This document shows positions 26,635 to 34,247 of a stretch of 42,984 nt of DNA, piece after piece. Under the pieces are notes generated by a model. That model was not told where the DNA came from, made no database searches, and worked only from the letters and a program-made list of their open reading frames with translations. The stretch's first letter is position 1; each line of letters begins with the position of its first letter. The translations under genes and the position numbers were made by a program. Origin of the DNA: a bacterium (GTDB lineage: Bacteria; Auribacterota; UBA3054; JAAYZF01); the NCBI GenBank assembly GCA_012514975.1, contig JAAYZF010000072.1, forward strand, positions 1-42,984, written 5' to 3'.

Positions 26635-27536
26635 TGTGATGCCTCCAGAGGTGAATGGGGAAACGAGACCAGGGACGTCAGATTGCTGCCCGCCTGCGCC
26701 GCATGCAGCGCGTTCGTTGCCGTGTACGCGTGAGGGCTGTCAGGGAAGCGGCACAGCAGCGCCCGGCATGCGGCCTCAAACGCGTCGCGCTGGCCGAGCG
26801 CCGCGTACGCGGGAAGCGCGGCTGCAAGGCTCTCGGCTTCCCACGGCTTCTCCGCCGCGTAAAACACGACGTTGCGCAGCAGCGAGAACAGCGCGCCCGT
26901 GTGATCGCCAAGGCGCGCGCGCGCGCACCCGATGTAATAGTGCGCCTCGGCCCGCTCGGCATCGCTTCGCGCCTCAGCCAGCGCTCCCTCGAGCCGTACG
27001 AGCGCGTTGCTCTGCCGGCCGAGGAGAAACGCGCACACCGCCGTGCGCAGCCGCGCCGCGCGCGGCAGATCAGGATGAAACGCCACGCCGGGAAGATTCG
27101 TGTACAGGGCCAGCGCCGCGCGATGCCGCCCCGCCCTCTCGAGCAGCCGTGCGCGCTCGAACGCGAGCGGCGCGGCCCACGACCCCCGGATGTCCGCATA
27201 GTCAAGCTGCGCCGCGAGCTCGGCCGTCACGTTTGACAGCATGCGATCGAGCGCCACGCCGGCCACGCGCTGCGTCTCGAGCGCCGCGAGCGACGCGGGC
27301 CGCGGGAACACGAGCGCCGCAATCTGCTGCGTCAGGTAGTTCTCCGTGGCTGTGCCGCCGCCATCGAGCGTCCGCGCGATGGTGACCGAGCGCGCATCGC
27401 GCCCGAGCACGCGGCAGACGTGCTGCCTGCCGCCCGTGACGAGATGGATGCGCGCAAGCTGCGGTTCGTTGGTTGCATCCGGTGGGCGCATCGAGAGCGC
27501 TGCGCATGCGGTGATCATGATCGCCATCGTGTTCAT
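26631..27536 (-). CDS. small TPR-like envelope protein, possible lipoprotein
   Basis: 301 aa from ATG 27536. The start MNTMAIMITAC has a lipobox-like ITAC, though without the usual basic N-terminal residues, so lipidation is only possible. Residues 30-75 form a small beta-rich part (ARIHLVTGGRQHVCRVLGRD) like the module seen before TPR repeats in other Exb-operon proteins of PVC bacteria. The rest is helical and Ala/Arg-rich, with TPR-like pairs (FERARLLERAGRHRAALALY; AEAHYYIGCARARLGDHTGA). It lies 10 nt after the large TPR gene and overlaps exbB by 4 nt, so it belongs to the machine. No enzyme motif is seen. Confidence 0.75.
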   Translation of the reverse strand: MNTMAIMITACAALSMRPPDATNEPQLARIHLVTGGRQHVCRVLGRDARSVTIARTLDGGGTATENYLTQQIAALVFPRPASLAALETQRVAGVALDRMLSNVTAELAAQLDYADIRGSWAAPLAFERARLLERAGRHRAALALYTNLPGVAFHPDLPRAARLRTAVCAFLLGRQSNALVRLEGALAEARSDAERAEAHYYIGCARARLGDHTGALFSLLRNVVFYAAEKPWEAESLAAALPAYAALGQRDAFEAACRALLCRFPDSPHAYTATNALHAAQAGSNLTSLVSFPHSPLEASQ

Positions 27537-27546
27537 CGTGACGTTC

Positions 27547-30330
27547 TCACTGGGTGTTGCTGGCAAGCAGTGATGAGAGACGCTCCTGCGCCCTGGCCGT
27601 CTCGGGCGCGGCGGCGAAGCGTTCGTCTTCAGCAAGTTCCTTGAACGTGCGTATCGCGGCGGAGACGTCGCCCATGCGTTCGAAGCAGCGGCCGCTGTGG
27701 TAGTACGCCTGTGCGGCGAGTTGCGCATGGCCGGCATACATGACGTAGATGCGCTGATAGTAGGGAATGGCGGCGCGGAAATCGCGCATGGCCTCGTACG
27801 CGGCGGCGATGCCGTACAGCGCCTCGGGCCACAGCGGGCCGCGGGCGGCCTTGTTCGCGAGCACCTCTTCGTACGCGGCGATCGCCTCGCGCAGGCGGTC
27901 GGACGCGGCGAGCCAGCGCGCTTTCTCCATGGTGATCTCGAGCGCGACGGACACCTCCTGCGCCTTCGCCGCCGCGGAGGCGACAAGGCGGCCGCACGCG
28001 TCAAGGTCTCCCTCCGCGCGCGCGCGTCGCGCAAGCAGCATCTCCGCTTCAGCGCACTGCGCGCTGGCCGGGAACGCGCGCGCCAGCAGGTGCAGCACGG
28101 CGGCACACGAGTCGCCGCGGTTCGACACGGCTGTCCGCGTTGCCAGGAACAACAGCCCGTCGGGGCCGAGCACGTTTGTCGTGTACCGCGCGGCAAATGC
28201 CGCCGCTGCTTCGCGCGCATCGGCGGCGCGCTTCTCTTTCTCATACAGCCGCGCACGCGCGATGTCCAGCCGCGAACCGAGCGTCAGCCGGCCTTTCGAC
28301 CGCGCGGCATCGCTCTCGTCTTCTAGCCGCATGGCAAGCTCGGCCACGCCGTTGCTCCCCGGATAGAGCGAGCGCATGTCGCCAAGAATCTGCTCGAAGC
28401 CCTGCCAGTCCTTCCTGTTGCCGTACGTCAACAGCGCGGACCAGTATGCTTCGCGCGCAGCGCCGGCATGGCCAAGCCTGCGGTGCGCCCAGCCGAGCCA
28501 GTAGATGCCCTCGACCACATTGGGCGAATCCGCGACGTTCGTGATGTATCCTTCGTACAGCGCGACCATGTTGGTGAAGTCCTCGAGCGCCTTGTGGCAC
28601 TTTCCGCGCTGCGCAACGGCGTAGTGGTAATACGGCCCGCTGTCAGGCCCGGCTTCCGCGTACGCGCTGAGCGCAATGCCCAGCTCGCCCATGGCGGCAA
28701 GCGCGTCGCCGCGCAACACGCGCGCCTCCCAGATCATCGGGTGGTCAGGATGCCCGCGCACGAATTTCACCAGCGCCATCGCCGCGTTCCGGTACTGCCC
28801 GCGCATGTAGTGGACCACGCCAAGGCGGTACGCCATGTCGGGCGCATAGACCGCATCGGGATGGCGCGAGAGGAACGCCTCGACCAGCGGTTGCGCGTTC
28901 GAGTAGTCGCCGCTGAAGACCGCCGCCATGGCCTGCCAGTACTCGACGTCGATGCGCACGGCGCTGTTCGAATGCCCTGGCTCGGCGAGCCACGCGGCCA
29001 GCCCGGCGCGCGCCTCGGGGAATTTCTCCTGCATGGCCTGCGAGAGATGAAGGTAGAACGCCGCACGGTCCCGCGCAGGATGGCCGGGATGGCTGTCGAG
29101 CAGAGCGATCAGCGCCTGTTCCGCCTGGTCGAAGCGTTCGGCATTCACCAGCGCTTCGCACTTGAGGAACGCCGCCTGCGGCGCCTGGGGGTGGCCCGGA
29201 TGGCACGCCACAAATGCGTCGGCCTCCCTGATCACTTCGTCAAACAGGCGCATCTGCGCAAGGCAGTACAGCAGGCTCGCGTGCGCGCCGGGCGCGAGCT
29301 CGCTGGCGGGGTGGCTGCGCACGAGCTCCTGGAAGGCGATGCACGCCTCCCACAGCGCGCCCATCTCGTAGAGGCAGCGCCCAAGGCGCATCAGCCAGCT
29401 CGTGTCAAAGTCGCCCTGCGCGGAAAGCGTGGCGATCTGGTCGCGCGCCTGCGCCTCGAGAAGCCCCGCCCGCTCGAGCTGCGCGAACGCGGCGAGATCG
29501 GTGCGCGGCATTCGTTCGAGCCGTCGGCATTCGGCCGCGAGCGCGCCGAGCCGCGCCTCCTGCCTGCGCAGGAGCTCGTCGCGGTGGAGGACACAGCGGT
29601 AGGCGTCAAGGGCCTTCTCGAGTTCGTACGACTCGTAGAACGCGTCGCCCAGTTGCAGCGCGAGCGTGCTCAACAGGATAAGGTGGTCCGGCGGCATGCC
29701 TTCCGCACACGCGGTGCGCAGCACACGAAGACATTCATCATGCCTCCCCGCGGCGAACGCGGCCTGCGCGTGGTAGGCGCGCGCCGCGCCGGCACGCGCC
29801 GCGTCGGCCGTATCCGCGCTCAACGCGGCCAGAAGCGGGATGGCGTTCGAGTACTGCTCCTGCAACAGCAGGGCGACGGCGAGCTGGAACCGCGCATCGT
29901 CGCGCACGCCGGCCGACGGGAATTCACGCAGAAGCTGCTGGTACTGCATAACCGCGTCCGCGTAGTTCCGCCCGGCAAACTGCGCGTTGCCGATGCGGAA
30001 CATGACTTCGGCGCGGAAGGCGCTCTTGGGATCGCGTTTCAGATGCTCGTTGAACGCCTCGATCGCCGGCTGCATCTGGCGCGTGTTGTACTGCGCGCAC
30101 CCGAGCGCGTAGTAGACGTGCGGCATTGCCTGCTGCATTTCGGGCTCGGCCGCGTAGCGCGAGGCGAATTCACCGAAATGACGCGCGGCAGCGTCGTACT
30201 CCCCCGCGTTGAACGCGCGAAAAGCCGCACGGTACAGCGTCTCGGCATCCATCCGCTCCTCTGCCGCGACGCGGACGGCGCATGCGGCAATGACTGCCGT
30301 GGCGAAGATGGCCCATCGAGGATGCCGCAT
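27547..30330 (-). CDS. large TPR protein, first gene of the Exb-type operon
   Basis: 927 aa. A signal peptide (MRHPRWAIFATAVIAACAVR) leads into about 20 tetratricopeptide-type helical pairs along nearly the whole length. Typical repeats are YRAAFRAFNAGEYDAAARHF, AFNEHLKRDPKSAFRAEVMF, RIGNAQFAGRNYADAVMQYQ, AYRLGVVHYMRGQYRNAAMA and YYHSGRCFERMGDVSAAIRT. It resembles the YbgF/CpoB and TolA-binding families in repeat type but is far longer. It should be periplasmic and act as a scaffold for the VWA protein or an outer-membrane partner; this is inference from context. ATG 30330 begins the operon. The 238 bp upstream hold no convincing promoter match and no gene. Confidence 0.85.
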   Translation of the reverse strand: MRHPRWAIFATAVIAACAVRVAAEERMDAETLYRAAFRAFNAGEYDAAARHFGEFASRYAAEPEMQQAMPHVYYALGCAQYNTRQMQPAIEAFNEHLKRDPKSAFRAEVMFRIGNAQFAGRNYADAVMQYQQLLREFPSAGVRDDARFQLAVALLLQEQYSNAIPLLAALSADTADAARAGAARAYHAQAAFAAGRHDECLRVLRTACAEGMPPDHLILLSTLALQLGDAFYESYELEKALDAYRCVLHRDELLRRQEARLGALAAECRRLERMPRTDLAAFAQLERAGLLEAQARDQIATLSAQGDFDTSWLMRLGRCLYEMGALWEACIAFQELVRSHPASELAPGAHASLLYCLAQMRLFDEVIREADAFVACHPGHPQAPQAAFLKCEALVNAERFDQAEQALIALLDSHPGHPARDRAAFYLHLSQAMQEKFPEARAGLAAWLAEPGHSNSAVRIDVEYWQAMAAVFSGDYSNAQPLVEAFLSRHPDAVYAPDMAYRLGVVHYMRGQYRNAAMALVKFVRGHPDHPMIWEARVLRGDALAAMGELGIALSAYAEAGPDSGPYYHYAVAQRGKCHKALEDFTNMVALYEGYITNVADSPNVVEGIYWLGWAHRRLGHAGAAREAYWSALLTYGNRKDWQGFEQILGDMRSLYPGSNGVAELAMRLEDESDAARSKGRLTLGSRLDIARARLYEKEKRAADAREAAAAFAARYTTNVLGPDGLLFLATRTAVSNRGDSCAAVLHLLARAFPASAQCAEAEMLLARRARAEGDLDACGRLVASAAAKAQEVSVALEITMEKARWLAASDRLREAIAAYEEVLANKAARGPLWPEALYGIAAAYEAMRDFRAAIPYYQRIYVMYAGHAQLAAQAYYHSGRCFERMGDVSAAIRTFKELAEDERFAAAPETARAQERLSSLLASNTQ

Positions 30331-30568
30331 TGCTCACTCACGTTCGCGGTTAGGCGCACACCGCTGCCGGTGACTCGATTCACCCGGCCAGCGGCCGCGT
30401 TCATGAGGAATACGCAATCCGCAGTATTTTCTTGCAGGGATTTTCCGCCGGTATGGCAGAGATGCGGAGCCATCGGGGATCGTTCGGGCGGCTCGACATG
30501 TGGGGGAGGTGCTCCCTCACGCGGTCGTCAAGGCACCCACACGAAACCCAATGGCCGGAGGTGGCTGG

Positions 30569-31756
30569 TCAATCCAGCCTGTACTCGTGTCGGGAGATGC
30601 GCACGACCTTGCCAGTGAGCATGGCGCGATCAATGGCGTTCACCGCGACGGTGCTCTCGAGGCCGCTGCGCACATCGGCGATCGGCTTCGCGCGCAGCCG
30701 GACCGCATCGAGGAATGCGTCAAACGAAGCGGTATCACCGCCGCTGTGCCCGCCGGGGCCGGCCGTTGCGTCAATGGTGACCTCCTCGCCCGGGCCGGCC
30801 GGGGAGATCACGATCTTCCCGCTCTCGAGCGTGCCGTGCAGATGTCCTTTCTCGCCGGTGATCGTGAGATGCCGCTGGTCTCTCTTGGCGAACAACTGGA
30901 GGCTGAACGTGGCGCGAATCCTGTTTTCATACTCGATGATGGCCACTTGGTTGTCGACGATATCCTTGTCGTCATTGTAGACGCACAAGTCCCAGTTGTT
31001 GCGCGACGGGTCATGCGTGTCTTCGGCGGTGAGATGGACAAACGCGCCTTTGAACACATACGGACAGGCCGCCTTGACCGCCGCGGGGCAGACGCTGCAG
31101 TGCGTTGCCGGCTGCTTGTCGTGCGTGAAAACGTCCAGACCGCCGAACGACGCGACCGCTGCCGGCCGGCTGTCCGCCAGCCAGTTGAGGATGTCAATGT
31201 CGTGACTGCACTTGGTCAGGAGGAAACTGCCCGAGTTGGCCCGCTTCCGATGCCAGCGCCGCATGAAGCTCGCGCTGTGGTCAAGCGACAGGTGTTCCGC
31301 TGCGGACATGCTCAGCACCTGCCCGAGCGTCCCCTGCTCGAGAATCTTCTTGACCTGCTGGTAGAACCGTATCGCGCGCAGGACAAACCCCATCTGCAGC
31401 ACTGTGCCCGAGCGGGTCTGCGCCTTGATGATCGCCCGGCAGTCGTCGCCGGTCAGCGCCATCGGCTTCTCCAGAAGAACATCCAGCCCCATCGCGAGGC
31501 ATTCCTCCGCCACTTCGCGATGGAAGGCGTCGGGAACCATGATGATCGCCGCATCCAACTTCTCCGCTGCCAGGCCGCGAATATCCGTGTGCACATGCGC
31601 ATCGGCCATGCCGGTGTGCGCCGCGAACTCGCGTGCCCGCTCCCCGTCGATGTCGCACACGGCGGCGACAGTGACGCGATCAGTGTTCTTGCGCGCATAG
31701 CGGGCAAAATCGTACGCCCGCATGCCCGCACCGATGACGCCAACGCGAATGCTCAT
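30569..31756 (-). CDS. Gfo/Idh/MocA-family oxidoreductase
   Basis: 395 aa from ATG 31756; a GTG 9 nt upstream is less likely because AGGGAG is 8 nt before the ATG. NAD(P)-dependent dehydrogenase family acting on sugars, inositols or glycosides. Rossmann motif VGVIGAGMRAYDFARYAR, the conserved EKPMAL, and the active-site helix KCSHDIDILNWLAD with the catalytic-type His. An unusual loop carries C-x2-C-x8-C (THCSVCPAAVKAACPY), which could bind a metal or form a structural knot. It is transcribed with the small Tudor-like gene upstream and opposite to the sulfatase, so a role in processing sugars released by that cluster is plausible. The substrate is unknown. Confidence 0.88.
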   Translation of the reverse strand: MSIRVGVIGAGMRAYDFARYARKNTDRVTVAAVCDIDGERAREFAAHTGMADAHVHTDIRGLAAEKLDAAIIMVPDAFHREVAEECLAMGLDVLLEKPMALTGDDCRAIIKAQTRSGTVLQMGFVLRAIRFYQQVKKILEQGTLGQVLSMSAAEHLSLDHSASFMRRWHRKRANSGSFLLTKCSHDIDILNWLADSRPAAVASFGGLDVFTHDKQPATHCSVCPAAVKAACPYVFKGAFVHLTAEDTHDPSRNNWDLCVYNDDKDIVDNQVAIIEYENRIRATFSLQLFAKRDQRHLTITGEKGHLHGTLESGKIVISPAGPGEEVTIDATAGPGGHSGGDTASFDAFLDAVRLRAKPIADVRSGLESTVAVNAIDRAMLTGKVVRISRHEYRLD

Positions 31757-31804
31757 ATGCGTCACTCCCTGTGATGATGGTTGCGGTGTCTGTGGATCCT
31801 GCCA

Positions 31805-32344
31805 CTAGTCCGCCACTTGGCCCGTGAACTGCGACTCTTTTTCCGCGAAGAGAACGTTGAAGGTCGTCAAGCTTCCGTAGCAGCGGGTCAGGTAGCCTTC
31901 CAACTCGAGCTTTTCCTCCGCGGACAGGGCGGGGTGGTTGTTGATCTTCTGCTCGAGCACGCGCAGCTTCTCGCGCACCCCGATCAGTTTCTTGAAAAAG
32001 CCCTCGATTGGCACTTCCTTCGACTGCGTTCCCTGCCTGCCCGGCGTGAGGACCAGCATGCCACCCACCCATCGCGGGCTCATCTCCAAGTGGACATCAA
32101 TCCAGCCGTGATCGCCGAGCACTTCCTCCACCGCGCGTTTCAGCCGGCTGGTTTCCTCGTCGTCGCGCGACTCGACCAGAGCGAGCCCCTCAAACGTCGA
32201 TGGAATGCGTTGCACCACGCCGTTGCCGAACACCGTCACGTACGTCTCGCCTTCATAGTCCACTATACGTCCGCGCCCGTGCACCGGGTGGCGCACCCAG
32301 GCGCCGAGGGGGAACCGTTGCCGCTTTGTCTGCTCTTCGTTCAT
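31805..32344 (-). CDS. small protein with CarD/UvrD-tail-like Tudor motif
   Basis: 179 aa from ATG 32344, with GGGAG 7-8 nt upstream. The N-terminal 50 residues (FPLGAWVRHPVHGRGRIVDY then EGETYVTVFGNGVV) resemble the Tudor-like fold found in CarD and at the C terminus of UvrD/PcrA helicases, where it touches RNA polymerase. The remainder is not recognised. It includes a central stretch with a WIDVHLEMSPRWVGGMLVL strand pair and a helical C terminus (VREKLRVLEQKINNHPALSA). No DNA-binding domain is obvious. It could regulate transcription or bind a nucleic-acid enzyme; this is inference only. Co-directional with the oxidoreductase gene 48 bp downstream. Confidence 0.75.
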   Translation of the reverse strand: MNEEQTKRQRFPLGAWVRHPVHGRGRIVDYEGETYVTVFGNGVVQRIPSTFEGLALVESRDDEETSRLKRAVEEVLGDHGWIDVHLEMSPRWVGGMLVLTPGRQGTQSKEVPIEGFFKKLIGVREKLRVLEQKINNHPALSAEEKLELEGYLTRCYGSLTTFNVLFAEKESQFTGQVAD

Positions 32345-32388
32345 TGGCTTCTCCCGGCTCTTTCGTGAAAAGAACAACCCAACTGGAC

Positions 32389-32397
32389 AGTATACCA
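32389..32397 (-). promoter_or_regulatory. extended -10 promoter of the Tudor-like gene
   Basis: Minus strand TGGTATACT, 44 nt before ATG 32344; no -35 match at 16-18 bp. It faces away from the sulfatase promoter about 30 bp further on. Confidence 0.5.
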
Positions 32398-32426
32398 AAA
32401 ACCACTCACCACTGAATACTGAATAC

Positions 32427-32455
32427 TTGCCTTTCCCCCTCTCGCTTGGTACACT
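32427..32455 (+). promoter_or_regulatory. promoter of the sulfatase gene
   Basis: TTGCCT (32427-32432), 17-bp spacer and TACACT (32450-32455), with TGG before the -10. Transcription would start about 20 nt before ATG 32483. Confidence 0.6.
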
Positions 32456-32482
32456 CTTGCTGTAACACATCGGAGCTCCATT

Positions 32483-33946
32483 ATGCGCCCCAACATCCTC
32501 TGGATATGCACCGACTCGCAACGGTGGGACACGCTCGGCTGCTACGGCAACCGCTTTGTTCGCACGCCGAACATCGACCGCCTCGCCGCCTCCGGCGTAC
32601 AGTTCGATCACTGCTATGCGCAAAACCCGTTGTGCACGCCCAGCCGCGGCTGCTTCCTCACGGGACGCTATCCAGTCACCACCGGCCTGCGGCAGAACGG
32701 CCAGGATATTAGGGCCTCCGAGAAACTCGTCACGAAAATCCTCGCTGACAATGGCTACGTCTGCGGCCTTGCGGGCAAACTCCATCTTTCCGCGTGCGAT
32801 CATCGCATCAAGAACTTCGGCAAGGACGAATGGTGGAAGCATCCCGAGGAGCTCTTCTTCAAAGGCACCGAGCGCCGCATCGATGACGGCTATGCCGAGT
32901 TCTACTGGGACCACGCACCCAGTGCGCATTTCCGCTCGAGCGCCTACTCCCGCTGGCTGGTCGAGAAGGGCGTCAAACTCGAGCGGCGCGACCGCGAAGA
33001 CTCCAAAGTCGTCAAACGCGGCATGCCCGTCGAGCATCACCAGACGACATTCTGCGCCGAGAAGGCCATCGGGTTCATCAAAGGCTATGAAGGCTCACCG
33101 TACCCATGGCTGTTCTCGGTGAACATCTTTGACCCGCATTTCACCATTGATCCGCCGGACGAATTTCTGGCGCCGTATCTCGAGCGGCTCGATGAGATCC
33201 CGCTGCCCAATTACGTCGAGGGCGAGCTCGACAACAAGCCGGCGTACGAAAAGCAGTTCGCCGACAGCGGGCCGTATGCGCGGCAGAAGATGACCGATCG
33301 CGACCACCGCTTGTGCCGCGCGGCTTACTGGGCCATGTGCGACCTGATCGACGTGCAGGTCGGCCGCATTCTCGATGCACTTGATGAAACCGGCCAGCGC
33401 GACAACACGATCGTCATTTTCACGTCCGACCATGGTGAAATGCTGGGCGACCATGGCATCTACATCAAAGGGCCGTTCATGTATGACCCGGCGATCCGCG
33501 TACCGCTGATCATCTCGTTCCCGAATGCCATCGCCGGCGGCTGCCGCACGAATGCGCTGGTCGAGCTTGGCGATCTCGCGCCCACGCTGCTCGATGCCGC
33601 CGGCCTGCCGCGCGACCCGGGCATGCAGGCGCGCTCGCTCTGGCCGTTCCTCACCGGCACCGACCGCGCGCGCTTCCGCGACGACGTCTACTGCGAATAC
33701 TACAACTCGAACCCGAACAAGCCCCGCCAGTACTGCACCATGATCCGCACGGACACGCACAAGATCGTCGTCTGGCACGGCCAGGAACTCGGCGAGCTCT
33801 ACGACGTGCAAGCCGATCCGAACGAAACGCGCAACCTGTGGGACGACCTCTCGAGCGCAAACGTGAAAATGGCCATGATGAAACGCGCATGCGACCGCAT
33901 GGCCTACACCTGCGACCCCCTGCCCGAGCGCATCGGGATATACTGA
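32483..33946 (+). CDS. sulfatase, formylglycine type
   Basis: 487 aa. Hydrolyses sulfate esters; the active-site Cys is converted to formylglycine by a separate maturase. The C51-T-P-S-R motif (NPLCTPSRGCFLTGRYP) is complete, with metal/phosphate-site residues at D11 near the N terminus and FTSDHGEMLGDHG later. There is no signal peptide (it starts MRPNILWICTDSQRWD), so unlike most PVC sulfatases it is probably cytoplasmic. The C-terminal third (YDVQADPNETRNLWDDL) is standard. A weak GGAG lies 9 nt before ATG. It is the first of a plus-strand group with GH20 and SASA genes; sulfated N-acetylhexosamine glycans are the likely substrate by association. Confidence 0.93.
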   Translation: MRPNILWICTDSQRWDTLGCYGNRFVRTPNIDRLAASGVQFDHCYAQNPLCTPSRGCFLTGRYPVTTGLRQNGQDIRASEKLVTKILADNGYVCGLAGKLHLSACDHRIKNFGKDEWWKHPEELFFKGTERRIDDGYAEFYWDHAPSAHFRSSAYSRWLVEKGVKLERRDREDSKVVKRGMPVEHHQTTFCAEKAIGFIKGYEGSPYPWLFSVNIFDPHFTIDPPDEFLAPYLERLDEIPLPNYVEGELDNKPAYEKQFADSGPYARQKMTDRDHRLCRAAYWAMCDLIDVQVGRILDALDETGQRDNTIVIFTSDHGEMLGDHGIYIKGPFMYDPAIRVPLIISFPNAIAGGCRTNALVELGDLAPTLLDAAGLPRDPGMQARSLWPFLTGTDRARFRDDVYCEYYNSNPNKPRQYCTMIRTDTHKIVVWHGQELGELYDVQADPNETRNLWDDLSSANVKMAMMKRACDRMAYTCDPLPERIGIY

Positions 33947-33956
33947 AACGGCGCAA

Positions 33957-34005
33957 CAAAGAGGGAAAGAGACGGCAACGACCTCCTTCACTCTTTCACT
34001 CTTTG
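33957..34005. repeat. hairpin after the sulfatase gene
   Basis: CAAAGAGGGAAAGAG (33957-33971) and CTCTTTCACTCTTTG (33991-34005) are inverted complements with one mismatch around a 19-nt loop, 10 nt after the stop codon. No T-run follows. It may stabilise the mRNA end or belong to the adjoining repeat element. Confidence 0.6.
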
Positions 34006-34173
34006 CTACGGATTGCGCTGATTGACACGGATTTTAGCGGAGCGACAAAGAGAGAGAGGGCATCGACGGAAAAGGACAGGGCTTTGGGGAACGGCAACGG
34101 CGTCCGTTTCCGTCCGTTCTCTTCCCCTCTTTGTTATTGCGCTGGAATCCGTTCCAATCCGTTCAATCCGTAG
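34006..34173. repeat. inverted-repeat element between sulfatase and GH20 (copy 2)
   Basis: Left arm 34006-34052 (starting CTACGGATTG, ending CAAAGAG) and right arm 34127-34173 (starting CTCTTTG, ending CCGTAG) are inverted complements with about three-quarters identity. The 24-nt core at 34010-34033 matches 3359-3382 of copy 1 with 4 differences. The same GGATT/GATTG spacing is used. The intervening DNA has no gene. It ends 18 bp before the GH20 promoter. Confidence 0.65.
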
Positions 34174-34191
34174 TCCCCCGCACTTCCTTTT

Positions 34192-34220
34192 TTGATTTTC
34201 CCAGCCATCTATGGTACTAT
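34192..34220 (+). promoter_or_regulatory. promoter of the GH20 gene
   Basis: TTGATT (34192-34197), 17-bp spacer and TACTAT (34215-34220) with TGG before the -10. It gives a leader of about 20 nt to ATG 34248. Confidence 0.55.
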
Positions 34221-34247
34221 ACACTGCTTAAGACTGATGCAGAAACC

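Noticed and set aside
30331-30568. Promoter or small gene between the TPR operon and the oxidoreductase
   Set aside because: No -10/-35 pair with acceptable spacing and no small ORF with a ribosome site was found.
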